DNA of 64,000 nucleotides, taken from NCBI GenBank assembly GCA_964412105.1, contig CAYPNM010000014.1:1-64000 (forward strand), read 5' to 3'. This DNA comes from JAKAGZ01 sp964412105. GTDB lineage: Bacteria; Bacteroidota; Ignavibacteria; Ignavibacteriales; Ignavibacteriaceae. Of the stretch, positions 10,501 through 18,436 are shown piece by piece. The notes beneath the pieces were generated by a model that was not told the origin of the DNA, ran no database searches, and saw nothing but the letters and a program-made list of their open reading frames with translations. The stretch's first letter is position 1. Each line of letters starts with the position of its first letter. The translations under genes and the position numbers were made by a program.

Positions 10501-10586
10501 CCAAAATAATCCTGGCTGTAAAGGTTCCCGGCAAATAGTGCGAAAACCATTAAAACAATACAAAAATTGCAATTTATCTTTTTCAT
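7530..10586 (-). CDS. Gluzincin-like peptidase / TolB-type propeller / outer-membrane barrel protein
   Basis: A three-part exported protein of 1018 aa. A signal peptide (residues 1-25) precedes a peptidase-MA-like region with the zinc motif HELVH (residues 139-143) and a downstream Glu-containing helix (FIEGMAEYF). At about 280-580 there are at least five PD40/WD40-like repeats, each marked by SPDGK-type turns as in TolB. From about 620 to the end is an aromatic, strand-rich region resembling the Omp85/surface-antigen barrel (GYATLVRGYD near 900), ending in Trp as outer-membrane proteins often do. It is probably an outer-membrane protein that holds a protease and propeller on one face. Which side they face, and whether the peptidase is active, cannot be told. 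Related large proteins occur in Bacteroidota and Ignavibacteria, but I know of no assigned function. Confidence 0.75.
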   Translation of the reverse strand: MKKINCNFCIVLMVFALFAGNLYSQDYFGRNKIQYQNFNFSILKTKNFDIYYYPEERAATYDAAEMLERWRSRYTKLFGDSLKKDQPVILYANHADFEQTNVVEGFLSQATGGVTEGIKNRITIPFAGDFADNNHVLGHELVHAFQYDIIRSRKNGFKEAESFPLWFIEGMAEYFSIGRKDALTSMWLRDAVLNDDVPSIDDVGKNAKYFPYRYGQAILAYIGSRWGDDKIPKLLINALEFGWDRAFKKTIGINLDSLSVDWKKDVMDEYKGELSGRTNPDSLGYTISAEKDAINLSPVISPDGKYVAVIARHDLFTLDLYLIDAHTGEIYKKLVSSNSDAHFDNLQFINSSGSWSPDGKLFAFVVVKNGENAISIVNVSSGNIKETFSLKKVDGIFHLAWSPDGKQLAISGTYGGINNLYLYNFDNKDLEQLTNDKYAELQPAWSPDGETLAFVTDQGGSTNLSRYVFGPMRIGLLNMKTKAVRYLAMGKDAKLINPQFSPDGKSIYFISDPDGISNIYRYLFDKNEYYRVTNVSTGISGLTSLSPAISVAQKTGRLVFDVFDNASYDVRGLSRENAQGVKFNPKDNEYEDVVSLPLKSKASAGIVENYLSDDTTGFIAENEIKQKDYKPSLSLYNIGQASIGVGNDMFGTYVGGSISMLFSDMLGNHLLSGVVQANGEFKDIGGAVTYFNRSHRINWGASIGHIPYLSGYFGQKLDTVSIQGQQYLANDFIFYKQRVYNNQVSLLGEYPLSTNRRLEFGIGFQNIGFGLEADHTVMVGNYLVNSYTENLDSPPSLNIFRTDLAYVGDYSFMGFTSPVEGSRYRFEVQPSIGSLNFYTLTADVRKYFFFSPFTLAFRALHYGRYGKDSQDNRLYPLSIGYATLVRGYDLNSFSQSECSGNGLNGCPVFDRLVGSRIAVFNMEFRVPLFGNEQFGLLNFPYLPTELSLFLDGGVAWSSDSPPVFDLASTSNKRIPVFSAGVAARFNLFGYIVGQIYYADAFQRPDNRYQFGFIISPGW

Positions 10587-10903
10587 AGCTTATACATCCT
10601 ATTCATCTCATTCAGATTCTTTATACTATATCCTTCAAAAAAAATTTCAAGGTATTATTTTATAGGCTCTTATACAATCTTAATAATTGATTTGTTCACA
10701 CTTTTGGATAGATTTTATAAAATAATCAAAATGGCAGTATACCAATTAACCTAAAAATTGGAATTTATTTAATAATATGAGGTAATAGAAAGAATTCTTG
10801 GCAAATGCAATTTAGAAAATTTATTACAGGAAAGGTTTAAATGCAAAAACCTTAAAAAAACTTAATACTTCAGAAAAGTATAGAAAGCTTAGTTGTTCTG
10901 AGA
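10587..10903. other. Intergenic stretch, 317 bp, no gene recognised
   Basis: AT-rich, with no open frame of note, no tRNA-like fold and no strong hairpin. The part next to 10586 presumably holds the promoter of the large peptidase/barrel gene; its Shine-Dalgarno AGGATG is at about 10594-10599. Confidence 0.5.
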
Positions 10904-11383
10904 CTATTTTTTGCCCATATTTTCTGGCATTTGTACCGCTACAACTTCTCCCTTTACTGTAATATCTCCATCAACAGATATTGTGATTTCAGAGACTACT
11001 TTTCTTCCTTTTAATTCTTTTACCTTCCCGCTAATGATGAGTTCAGGTCCAAGCGGTGTCGGTTTAAGATAGTCAACTTTTAATGAAGCAGTTACAAATC
11101 TTAATTTTGGTTCTGAATCAAAAGATCTTTTTTCATTCCTGTAAGCAGCGATAGCAGCCGTACCGGTCCCATGACAATCTACCAGAGATGCAAGCAAACC
11201 CCCGTATACAAAGCCAGGGATGGCAGTATGATATTCTTTTGGAGTAAATCTGGCTAATGTCTCTTCTCCAACTGAAAAGCTCTTTAATTGATAACCTTTT
11301 TCATTCAATTTTCCACATCCATAGCAATGACTGACATCATCAGGATAATAATCCTGTATAGCCTCAATTGATATTGTATTCAT
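10904..11383 (-). CDS. PaaI-type hotdog-fold thioesterase
   Basis: A 159-aa protein of the acyl-CoA thioesterase superfamily. The core helix sequence PGFVYGGLLASLVDCHGTG matches the hotdog active-site region (Gly-Gly plus an acidic residue on the central helix). An N-terminal CYGCG pair, seen in many bacterial relatives, lies near residue 20. The start is the ATG at 11383. An in-frame TTG 11 codons upstream is less likely, because the residues it adds (FIYKIKLGKK) are not like the family. The acyl substrate is unknown. Confidence 0.78.
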   Translation of the reverse strand: MNTISIEAIQDYYPDDVSHCYGCGKLNEKGYQLKSFSVGEETLARFTPKEYHTAIPGFVYGGLLASLVDCHGTGTAAIAAYRNEKRSFDSEPKLRFVTASLKVDYLKPTPLGPELIISGKVKELKGRKVVSEITISVDGDITVKGEVVAVQMPENMGKK

Positions 11384-11475
11384 CTTTTTACCAAGTTTAA
11401 TTTTATAAATAAACAATAAATAAACTTCTGCCAGTCTAATTTAATAATAAAATCATTATTTTTTAAAATAATTAT

Positions 11476-11691
11476 GCCCTGCTTTTTGTGGCATTTTACT
11501 ACCACATTAAACAGGGCATTTTAATAAATGCAATTTTAGAGCTAATTCAGGCCTTTATTGCTTACCTCCCCCCTTTCCCCTAAATTCCGAAAGGCTTTTG
11601 TTCAACTCATTAAGGTGCGTTGAATATCCAATGCACATCTAATTTTTTAATATGAAGCTTCACACTTGCTTAACAAACAAGTGTGAGCTTC
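11476..11691 (-). ncRNA. Structured element after cytochrome 1: three hairpins and a G-rich tract (copy 1)
   Basis: Read on the minus strand, starting 13 nt after the cytochrome stop. Hairpin A is 11654-11691, with arms of about 14 bp built on TCACACTTG/CAAGTGTGA. Hairpin B is 11615-11636, with an 8-bp GTGCATTG/CAACGCAC stem including one G-T pair. A G-rich tract GGGGAAAGGGGGGAGGTAAG sits at 11561-11580. Hairpin C is 11476-11517, with outer stem GCCCTG/CAGGGC and inner stem GTGG/CCAC. After hairpin C the sequence is T-rich, so C could be the terminator. The same parts in the same order follow the second cytochrome gene. It could be a structured 3' UTR, an RNA element or a set of terminators. 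Confidence 0.5.
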
Positions 11692-11704
11692 AAATTATAA
11701 TATT

Positions 11705-13720
11705 TTACTTTAGCATTACCATTTTCTTTACAGAAACGAAATCATTTGCCTGCAGTCTGTAAAGGTATATGCCAGAACTTACAGCCTCACCACCGGAATT
11801 TCTTCCATTCCATGTAACTGAATATGTGCCGGTTGCCTCATTGGCATTTACCAGCGTAGTAACCAGCCTGCCTGTTATATCAAATATTTGAATCTTTACA
11901 TTTCCTTCTTTAGGAATTGTATATTTAATAGTAGTGGTGGGGTTAAATGGATTAGGATAATTCTGGTCAAGTGAATAAGTCTGTGGAACTGTATTGTCGA
12001 TTAACTTAATACCAGTAGTAGGATCCAATTTTTGCAAAGTAACTGCTAACAATGAGTAAGCATATTCCGGATTATGAATACCAAGACTCCTGTCTTCAGA
12101 AACAAAATCCCAGTTATATGCGGCTTCAGCCTGTAACTTAGTATATGAAGAATCCACTGTAACTGTTGAATCACCTAACGGTGGCAATAATTTTCCTACT
12201 CTGTTTAATAGGCCCTGGATTTCAATCTGCAGACCGTTTGCTACACCATCTCCATCCAGATCTGCATTCCCGTTTACGTAAAATTTCTTATCGGAAAATT
12301 CAGGTCCTACTGAGGTACCATGACAAGGTGCACAGGCTGCAACATTATCCTGTCCTGTTACTGGATCAACCATATTAAGGGAATGCGAACCAAAAAGCTG
12401 TATAGAACCGTCAGCATTTGCTCCAGCAGCAGCCATATGGCAAGCTATACAACCTTCAGCTACCTGCATATGAGGTGAGCTTGGGAACTTCCAGCCAAAT
12501 TGATAACCGTTCATGCCTGCAATCATATCACCCTGTGGGCCATGATGCGGACCATAATGTGATAAATTATTGAGATAATTATCAGTATATGAAACAGCTT
12601 CTACCCTTGCGTGGTGGCAGTTCATACAGAGAGCGCCGGGACCTATTCCGGATATAGTAACTCCATTTGCAAAAGTAGCGCTTAATGTTCTTAATTGATG
12701 CTCATTTGCATCACTATGCGGATCGTGACAAGTAGCACATGCAATCTTTGCCAAAGGTGGTGCGGTTGTTAATTCGGCCTTACCACCTTCTATAAAATCA
12801 ATGAATCCGGAACCGCTGTGACATCTTGCACACGTTGGGTTAGTACCTCGAGCAAGTGTTGTCGGATTTGCGTGTCTGGAAGCATAATACTGCGTTGGAT
12901 AAAAATGATGAGTCCCATCATCGTGGCAATAGGCGCACAATTCCGGTGACAATGTCTTATCTATATGAGCAGCTGTTGTATCACCATAGTGATTATTACC
13001 CGGACCATGGCAGGCTTCACATTGAATATTAGCCAATGCAAAAGCATCAGGATAAACCTGTGCCAGCGAATCATACATACCTGGCATTAACGTATCCGGA
13101 AAAACAAATGGATAATCATCAAAACCTCCATTTGTAGCCAGTGTATCATAGCCCGTTGTATGGCATTCAATACAAGCTTCGCTATAATGAGTACCTAATA
13201 ATCCGTCCAGCCCTTGTTTGAGCATCGTAGCGTGACCGGTACCTTGCCATTCTGTAAAAAGAGGAACTCCAACTGGCACAAAGGCTCCGTTGTGACAAAC
13301 ATAACAAGCCCCCTTTTGATACCCCACAAACAGCGACGAGTTAATTGTAATTGAAGCGCTTGAAGAGCCGTCGGTTACATTTATAATATATGTTCCAACC
13401 TTGTCAGGAATAAATGTGATTATCTGATTGGAAGTATCAACATTGTTCACAGTTCCGAAAGTGGCAGCTGAACTAAATGGCATAGATGTGAATGACCATA
13501 CTGGACCACTCAATGCTGTACTTTTTGTGACTTCCAAATAAACTTTGGATTCATTACCTACATTTTGCAGGCCTGTATAACGCCTGTCAAAATAATGGGC
13601 AACAGAATCGTTCGCTACTTGTCTTGGTGATACACCATAGGTATTGACTGTTAAGGTTTGAGCAAAACTGATTGGTATACACATCAAGAAAAGTAGGATA
13701 AATAGGAGAAGTTTTTTCAT
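11705..13720 (-). CDS. Nine-heme c-type cytochrome with T9SS C-terminal sorting domain (paralogue 1)
   Basis: An exported multiheme cytochrome of 671 aa. The signal peptide covers residues 1-21 (KKLLLFILLFLMCIPISFAQ). An Ig-like N-terminal domain (about 22-130) follows, then nine CxxCH motifs: CYVCH, CIECH, CEACH, CAYCH, CARCH, CATCH, CMNCH, CIACH and CAPCH. Many extra His residues could be distal ligands (HATML, HHFYP, SRHAN, HYGPHHG). The last 90 residues are a type A T9SS sorting domain: DQNYPNPFNPTT linker, FDITGRLV strand, GIYLYRL and a basic end, KKMVMLK. This predicts heme loading in the periplasm followed by T9SS export to the cell surface, a plausible extracellular electron carrier. 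The ATG at 13720, after AGCGGGG, is chosen over an in-frame GTG 17 codons upstream because it opens the signal peptide. Confidence 0.92.
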   Translation of the reverse strand: MKKLLLFILLFLMCIPISFAQTLTVNTYGVSPRQVANDSVAHYFDRRYTGLQNVGNESKVYLEVTKSTALSGPVWSFTSMPFSSAATFGTVNNVDTSNQIITFIPDKVGTYIINVTDGSSSASITINSSLFVGYQKGACYVCHNGAFVPVGVPLFTEWQGTGHATMLKQGLDGLLGTHYSEACIECHTTGYDTLATNGGFDDYPFVFPDTLMPGMYDSLAQVYPDAFALANIQCEACHGPGNNHYGDTTAAHIDKTLSPELCAYCHDDGTHHFYPTQYYASRHANPTTLARGTNPTCARCHSGSGFIDFIEGGKAELTTAPPLAKIACATCHDPHSDANEHQLRTLSATFANGVTISGIGPGALCMNCHHARVEAVSYTDNYLNNLSHYGPHHGPQGDMIAGMNGYQFGWKFPSSPHMQVAEGCIACHMAAAGANADGSIQLFGSHSLNMVDPVTGQDNVAACAPCHGTSVGPEFSDKKFYVNGNADLDGDGVANGLQIEIQGLLNRVGKLLPPLGDSTVTVDSSYTKLQAEAAYNWDFVSEDRSLGIHNPEYAYSLLAVTLQKLDPTTGIKLIDNTVPQTYSLDQNYPNPFNPTTTIKYTIPKEGNVKIQIFDITGRLVTTLVNANEATGTYSVTWNGRNSGGEAVSSGIYLYRLQANDFVSVKKMVMLK

Positions 13721-13996
13721 ATCGACCCCGCTTAATAATAAATAAATAGAAACAGTCGAATATTTCAACACAAATACTTTACCAAAACTAAACTGTCAAA
13801 ATATCGCAAAAAACGAAGGTTTTTTTGTCAATCCAGAGAATTAGCAAATTATGTTTCTATTATTGAAGAAAATAAACAAAATAAATGGTTTTTGTGACTA
13901 GGCGGCAGTTTATATGCAAAGCTAATATCCAGATTTGGCCAATTTAGAGCATAAATTAGAAAATTAGCTATTTATCAGCTTCACGCAAAAAATTAA
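13721..13996. other. Upstream region of cytochrome 1
   Basis: About 275 bp between the second structured element and the cytochrome 1 start. It is AT-rich, with no gene and no clear sigma-54 or sigma-70 motif. It must hold the promoter if the two cytochrome genes are transcribed separately, as the structured element between them suggests. Confidence 0.4.
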
Positions 13997-14223
13997 GCCC
14001 TGTTCTCAGTGGAGGGGTCTCAGCCACATCGAACAGGGCAATTTTAAGAAATATACTCTTTGCGTAATTTTCGCCGTTCTATTTCTTACTCCCCCTTCCC
14101 CCCATTGCTTCAGACTGTTTTTATTTATCTATTATTCTGGATGCGTGAAGCAAAAAACGCACCCAATAGTTATGATCATTGAAAGCATCACACCTGCTTC
14201 CCCCTTCGCAGATGTGAGCCTTC
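13997..14223 (-). ncRNA. Structured element after cytochrome 2: three hairpins and a G-rich tract (copy 2)
   Basis: Minus strand, starting 9 nt after the cytochrome 2 stop. Hairpin A is 14181-14223, with arms of about 15 bp around TCACATCTGC/GCAGGTGTGA. Hairpin B is 14139-14163, pairing GGTGCGT with ACGCATCC around a one-base bulge. The G-rich tract GGGGGGAAGGGGGAGTAAG is at 14085-14103. Hairpin C is 13997-14039, with outer stem GCCCTGTTC/GAACAGGGC and inner stem GTGG/CCAC, followed on the minus strand by TTAATTTTTT. Bases differ from copy 1, yet pairing is kept on both arms in A and B, which argues for selection on structure. Confidence 0.5.
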
Positions 14224-14232
14224 ATTGACAAC

Positions 14233-16233
14233 TTATTTCAGCATTACCATTTTCTTTACAGCGGAAAAATCATTGGAATGAATTCTGTAAAGATATATTC
14301 CTGATCCGACTGCCTGGCCATTGGAATTTCTACCATCCCAGGTTACTGAATAAGTACCGACCGCTTTGTTGGAATTTACAAGAGTCGTAACCAACCTGCC
14401 CGTAATGTCAAATATATCAATTCTTACATTTCCTTCTTTCGGAAGTGTAAATCTGATTGTAGTAGTCGGGTTAAATGGATTCGGGAAATTCTGATCCAGT
14501 GTATAAGACTGCGGAACAGTGTTATCAATCATTTTGATATCCGTTGTTGGATCAAGTTTCTGTAATGTAACTGCCAACAAAGAATAAACATACTGCGGAT
14601 TGTGAACACCAAGACTTCTATCTTGTTCAACCATATCCCAGTTGTAAAATGCTTGCGCCTGAAGTAATGTCCAGGTCGAATCCGGACCATCGGTATTAGG
14701 CAAATACGTTGCTATTTTATCAAGCATACCCTGAACTTCAATCTGAAGCCCATTAGCTGTTCCATCATGATCAAGATCTGCATTTCCATTTACGTAAAAT
14801 TTCTTGTCGGAGAAACTGGTTCCGATTGTACCGTGGCAGGGTGCGCAGGCTGCAACGTTATCATTTCCTGTTGCCGGATCAACCATATTAAGTGAATGTG
14901 AACCAAATAGCTGTATGGAACCGTCAGCATTTGCTCCAGCAGCAGCCATATGGCATGCTATGCAACCTTCGGCCGCCTCCATATGTGGAGAAGTAGGGAA
15001 CTTCCATCCGAACTGAACTCCGTTTGTTCCCGCAATAATATCTCCTTGCGGTCCGTGGTGCGGTCCATAATGTGATAGATTATTCAAATAATCGTTTGTA
15101 TATGAAACTGCTTCTTCCCTTGCCTGATGGCAATTCATACAGAGAGCACCGGTTCCTATGTTTGATATTGTGGTACCATTTTCTAGTGTTGCAGTAAGAG
15201 TCCTTAATTGATAAATATTTGTAGCATCGTGTGGATCATGGCATACTTGACAGGAAATTTTTTGCACTGCCGGTGCAGTTGTTAACGCTGTTTTTCCGGC
15301 TTTCATCCAGGCAACAAATCCGGAACCGCTATGGCATGGTGCGCAGCTTGTTGAGCTGCCCCTTGCTAATGTTGTCGGATTAGCATGAACTGAAGCATTA
15401 TACTGAGTTGGGAAAAAGTGATGCGTTCCTTCATCATGACAGGATGCGCAAACGTCAGGAGAAAGTGTTACAGTCATTACATTGGGCGCTCCATAGTGAC
15501 TGCCGCCCGGACCGTGACAGCTTTCGCATTGAATGTTTGCCAGAGCCATTGCTTGTGGATAAACAGCTTTCATTGAATCATACATTCCGGGCATTAACGT
15601 ATCCGGAAACACAAACGGATAATCATCAAATCCACCATTGGTAGCTAGTGTATCATATCCGGTTGTATGACAGCTTATACAAGCTTCACTATAGTGGCTG
15701 CTTAAAGTACCATCTAAACCTCTTTGAAGCATAGTAGCATGACCTGTGCCCTGCCATTTTGTATAGAGAGGCACCCCAGCCGGGACAAATGCACCGTTAT
15801 GGCATACATAGCAGGCCCCTGTTTGGATTCCGACATAAAGTCCGGAATTAACCGTTATTGAAGCGCTTGAACTGCCATCTGTAACGTTTATTATATATGT
15901 TCCAACTTTGTCAGGAATAAAAGTTATTACCTGATGCGATGTATCTATATTATTTGTTGTACCGAATGCAACCGCTGAACCGACAGGCATAGAAGTAAAA
16001 GACCAAACAGGTGCATTTAACTTTGCAGCCGTATTGGTAACTTCCAGAAATACCTTTGTCTGGTTGCCTACATTTTGTAAACCTGTAAAAGTTCTATCAA
16101 AATAATGAGCGATTGTATCCTCTTCTGCCGTTCTGGGTGATACACCGAACGTTTTAACCGTAAAGGTCTGAGAATAGCTGGTTGCTATACATATTACCAT
16201 TGATAGAACAAAAGATAGGAGCATTTTTTTCAT
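14233..16233 (-). CDS. Nine-heme c-type cytochrome with T9SS C-terminal sorting domain (paralogue 2)
   Basis: Close tandem paralogue of the downstream cytochrome, 666 aa, with the same architecture: signal peptide (1-21), Ig-like domain, nine CxxCH motifs (CYVCH, CISCH, CESCH, CASCH, CAPCH, CQVCH, CMNCH, CIACH, CAPCH) and a T9SS type A tail with DQNFPNPFNPTT and KKMVMLK. All nine heme positions are kept between paralogues, although the residues inside several motifs differ. It starts at an ATG preceded by AAAGGAT and lies 52 bp after the small receiver gene, so these two may be co-transcribed. It is probably exposed at the cell surface as an electron-transfer protein. Substrate or electrode-type function is inference only. 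Confidence 0.92.
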   Translation of the reverse strand: MKKMLLSFVLSMVICIATSYSQTFTVKTFGVSPRTAEEDTIAHYFDRTFTGLQNVGNQTKVFLEVTNTAAKLNAPVWSFTSMPVGSAVAFGTTNNIDTSHQVITFIPDKVGTYIINVTDGSSSASITVNSGLYVGIQTGACYVCHNGAFVPAGVPLYTKWQGTGHATMLQRGLDGTLSSHYSEACISCHTTGYDTLATNGGFDDYPFVFPDTLMPGMYDSMKAVYPQAMALANIQCESCHGPGGSHYGAPNVMTVTLSPDVCASCHDEGTHHFFPTQYNASVHANPTTLARGSSTSCAPCHSGSGFVAWMKAGKTALTTAPAVQKISCQVCHDPHDATNIYQLRTLTATLENGTTISNIGTGALCMNCHQAREEAVSYTNDYLNNLSHYGPHHGPQGDIIAGTNGVQFGWKFPTSPHMEAAEGCIACHMAAAGANADGSIQLFGSHSLNMVDPATGNDNVAACAPCHGTIGTSFSDKKFYVNGNADLDHDGTANGLQIEVQGMLDKIATYLPNTDGPDSTWTLLQAQAFYNWDMVEQDRSLGVHNPQYVYSLLAVTLQKLDPTTDIKMIDNTVPQSYTLDQNFPNPFNPTTTIRFTLPKEGNVRIDIFDITGRLVTTLVNSNKAVGTYSVTWDGRNSNGQAVGSGIYLYRIHSNDFSAVKKMVMLK

Positions 16234-16285
16234 ATTATGTATCCTTTTGTTATTCGCTATGGTTTATAATTTATTTAGTTAATTA

Positions 16286-16660
16286 CTATGAAACTTTCAC
16301 TTTAGTTAAGGATGAGATTACATCCTTCATATCATTCAAATCCACTGGTTTTATTGCATAATATTGAAGGCCCAAGGGACTGATTTCCCTTCCAAGCTCG
16401 TAGCTTTCATCAGATGTAATAAAGATTGTAGAAACTTTTGGCAAAACATTTTTAATTGAACTGATGATCCTTCCGGATATAGGTCTGAGAAAGTCATCAT
16501 CCACTATCATTAAGGAAGGATGTTCATGAATCACAAATGACATAACATCAAGAGGATCATTACTCTCATTGAATACAACTATATTTTCAGAAGAAACTAC
16601 TTCAGTCTTGAATATTTGATCAATTAAATGACTATCCCCGGATATAAGCAAAATTTTCAT
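16286..16660 (-). CDS. Single-domain receiver protein, slightly degenerate
   Basis: A 124-aa protein with the length and pattern of a response-regulator receiver and no output domain. The predicted phospho-Asp is the third Asp of IVDDD, four residues before the Pro of LRP. The Thr/Ser position is in FITSDES and the conserved Lys in AIKPVD. Of the usual acidic pair after strand 1, one Asp is replaced (LLISGDS), so phosphorylation may be weakened. It is placed just upstream of cytochrome 2 and divergent from the heme-sensing kinase, so it may be a phosphate sink or connector for that system. Confidence 0.65.
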   Translation of the reverse strand: MKILLISGDSHLIDQIFKTEVVSSENIVVFNESNDPLDVMSFVIHEHPSLMIVDDDFLRPISGRIISSIKNVLPKVSTIFITSDESYELGREISPLGLQYYAIKPVDLNDMKDVISSLTKVKVS

Positions 16661-16671
16661 ATCCCGTCATT

Positions 16672-16688
16672 ATCAAGCAATGTGCCAA
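16672..16688 (-). promoter_or_regulatory. Sigma-54-like promoter motif upstream of the receiver gene
   Basis: The minus strand reads TTGGCACATTGCTTGAT. This matches the -24 element TTGGCAC and has TTGAT where the -12 consensus is TTGC plus A/T, with correct spacing. The -12 C is replaced by A, and a start about 12 nt downstream would leave almost no leader before the ATG at 16660. It is listed because a sigma-54 activator is encoded next door. Confidence 0.3.
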
Positions 16689-16810
16689 CCGAATTTTGCA
16701 AGCATTCACGTACTTCTTTAAAAAAAAACATTGAACCGAATCAAAATTCAAAGGTTCTCCAAACTGGATGGATTTAAAAAAATGAATTTTCATTGATAGA
16801 TGTGATATAA

Positions 16811-16827
16811 AAGTCTCACTGTGACTT
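16811..16827. promoter_or_regulatory. 17-bp dyad in the divergent region, candidate operator
   Basis: AAGTCTCACTGTGACTT is symmetric at seven of eight arm positions. It lies about 140 bp upstream of the kinase start and 150 bp upstream of the receiver start, a distance suited to an enhancer-type binding site. A second, wider inverted repeat, GAACC (16733-16737) and GGTTC (16753-16757), is spaced two helical turns apart. No other features are seen in the 306-bp divergent region 16661-16966. Confidence 0.35.
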
Positions 16828-16966
16828 ATGTTAGACAATAAAACAGTGAATAGTTTTTTGATAATATATTGACTAATTTTGTTGAAAATTTTTACAGATT
16901 TTTCTATTCTGGACGATTGGGGCAGGGGATAATTAATTTACAACAAATCAAAAAACTGAACATACA

Positions 16967-18436
16967 ATGTTCAAATCAATCAGAAGCAAATTTATTTTTC
17001 TAAGTATCACGATCATCGTTGTTGGCGTTCTTGTTGGCAATCTTTTAATTATTGGGCAACTAAAAGAGAATTTCCATAAGCAGACTTCTTTGATGCTGGC
17101 CACCACTCTTGACGTACTAAAGGATGGATTGACAAACGAAATGATGCTGAATAAAAATAAAAACATCCAGCATATCCTTGATAGGCTTTCAAAAAATGAC
17201 CACATAGATAATGTCAGAATTATTAATCCTGAAGGGATTATAGATTTTGCCTCAAATAGTAACGAAAAGGATAGAAACATATTTGATGTTTCTCCGGATC
17301 ATTTGAAATTAAATGAAATAAAAGAGAAAAAAATAATACCTTCTTCAAATAGTTACATTTATTATGCTACTCTTCCAATATTAAATTCTAAACAATGTAT
17401 GGGATGTCACGGTGATAAAAATGTTATTGCTTATCTTGATGTGCAAACCAATTTGAGGGATACACAAAATAAATTTTACGAGGGAACTCTTAATTTAATA
17501 GTAATAACCATAGCAATAATAGCGTTAATAACGCTTGCCTTTTATGCGCTCTTTAATGTATTAATAAATAAACCCCTTTCAAAATTTATAAATGCTCTTA
17601 ACCGGGTTAAAGAAGGAAATCTGGATATAAATTTACAACAAAAAGGTGGAGATGAATTTGCATTGCTTCATTCCCATTTTAATAGCATGGTAAATAAATT
17701 AAATGAATCCAAAACACAAATAGAAGAATTGCATGCAGAACAATTACAAAGGGCTGACCGACTGGTAACACTGGGCGAATTAACAGCAGAAATGGCTCAC
17801 GATATTAATAATCATACTGCTATCATTATGTCTAGAGCAGATTACCTGAATCTGGAAACAGCCTCTGATAAAAAAATAAAAGAATATTCGGATGACATTA
17901 ATGCCATCCTGCATCAATCAACTCAGGTGTCAAAAATTACAGGGAATATTCTCAGACACAGCAAAAAATATCCAAAGTTAAATCAGAAAATCAACTTGGT
18001 AAATGCAGTGCTTGATAGCTTGAGCATATTGAATCCATTATTCGCAAAGAACAAAATAAACGTAGATAAAAACTTTCCCGAAGATGAAGCAATTATTTCT
18101 GGCGATCAGCTGGATATTGAACAGGCAATAATGAATTTATTAACGAATGCTGTCGATGCAATAGAGAATGGAGGCAAGATAACTATTACAATCAGAAAAA
18201 ACAGGGAAAGAAGAACTGAATTAATAATTGCCGATGATGGTTGCGGAATTGAACCATTAGTATTAGAGAATATATTTCAGCCATTTTATACTACGAAAAA
18301 TATCGAAAGAGGTACAGGTCTTGGTTTATATATCGTAAAGAAAATTTGTGACAATCACTCGGCGCAAATTTCTTGTAAAAGTGAACCAACGTTGGGGACA
18401 ACTTTCACAATTACTTTTAAGGATATAATTGAATGA
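16967..18436 (+). CDS. Membrane histidine kinase with c-type heme motif in its sensor domain
   Basis: A two-TM sensor kinase of 489 aa. TM1 is at about residues 9-31. The periplasmic region to about 180 contains CMGCH at 144-148, a covalent heme attachment site, close to TM2 (about 182-204). A HAMP domain follows, then a coiled stretch and a HisKA-like dimerisation region with phospho-His 278 in EMAHDINN. The HATPase_c domain has N (LLTNAVDAIENGG), G1 (DDGCGIEP) and G2 (GTGLGLYIVKK) boxes. One heme in a periplasmic sensor domain is known in Geobacter-type redox sensors. The gene overlaps the sigma-54 activator gene by 4 bp (ATGA), so the two form a two-component pair. Lying divergent from surface cytochromes, it probably senses redox state or a heme ligand for them. 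Confidence 0.88.
   Translation: MFKSIRSKFIFLSITIIVVGVLVGNLLIIGQLKENFHKQTSLMLATTLDVLKDGLTNEMMLNKNKNIQHILDRLSKNDHIDNVRIINPEGIIDFASNSNEKDRNIFDVSPDHLKLNEIKEKKIIPSSNSYIYYATLPILNSKQCMGCHGDKNVIAYLDVQTNLRDTQNKFYEGTLNLIVITIAIIALITLAFYALFNVLINKPLSKFINALNRVKEGNLDINLQQKGGDEFALLHSHFNSMVNKLNESKTQIEELHAEQLQRADRLVTLGELTAEMAHDINNHTAIIMSRADYLNLETASDKKIKEYSDDINAILHQSTQVSKITGNILRHSKKYPKLNQKINLVNAVLDSLSILNPLFAKNKINVDKNFPEDEAIISGDQLDIEQAIMNLLTNAVDAIENGGKITITIRKNRERRTELIIADDGCGIEPLVLENIFQPFYTTKNIERGTGLGLYIVKKICDNHSAQISCKSEPTLGTTFTITFKDIIE

Noticed and set aside
13997..14039. TPP-riboswitch-like CTGAGA and ACCCC words in hairpin C
   Set aside because: Only this copy has them; the other copy keeps the stems but not these bases. 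There is no thiamine gene and the second conserved TPP arm is absent.
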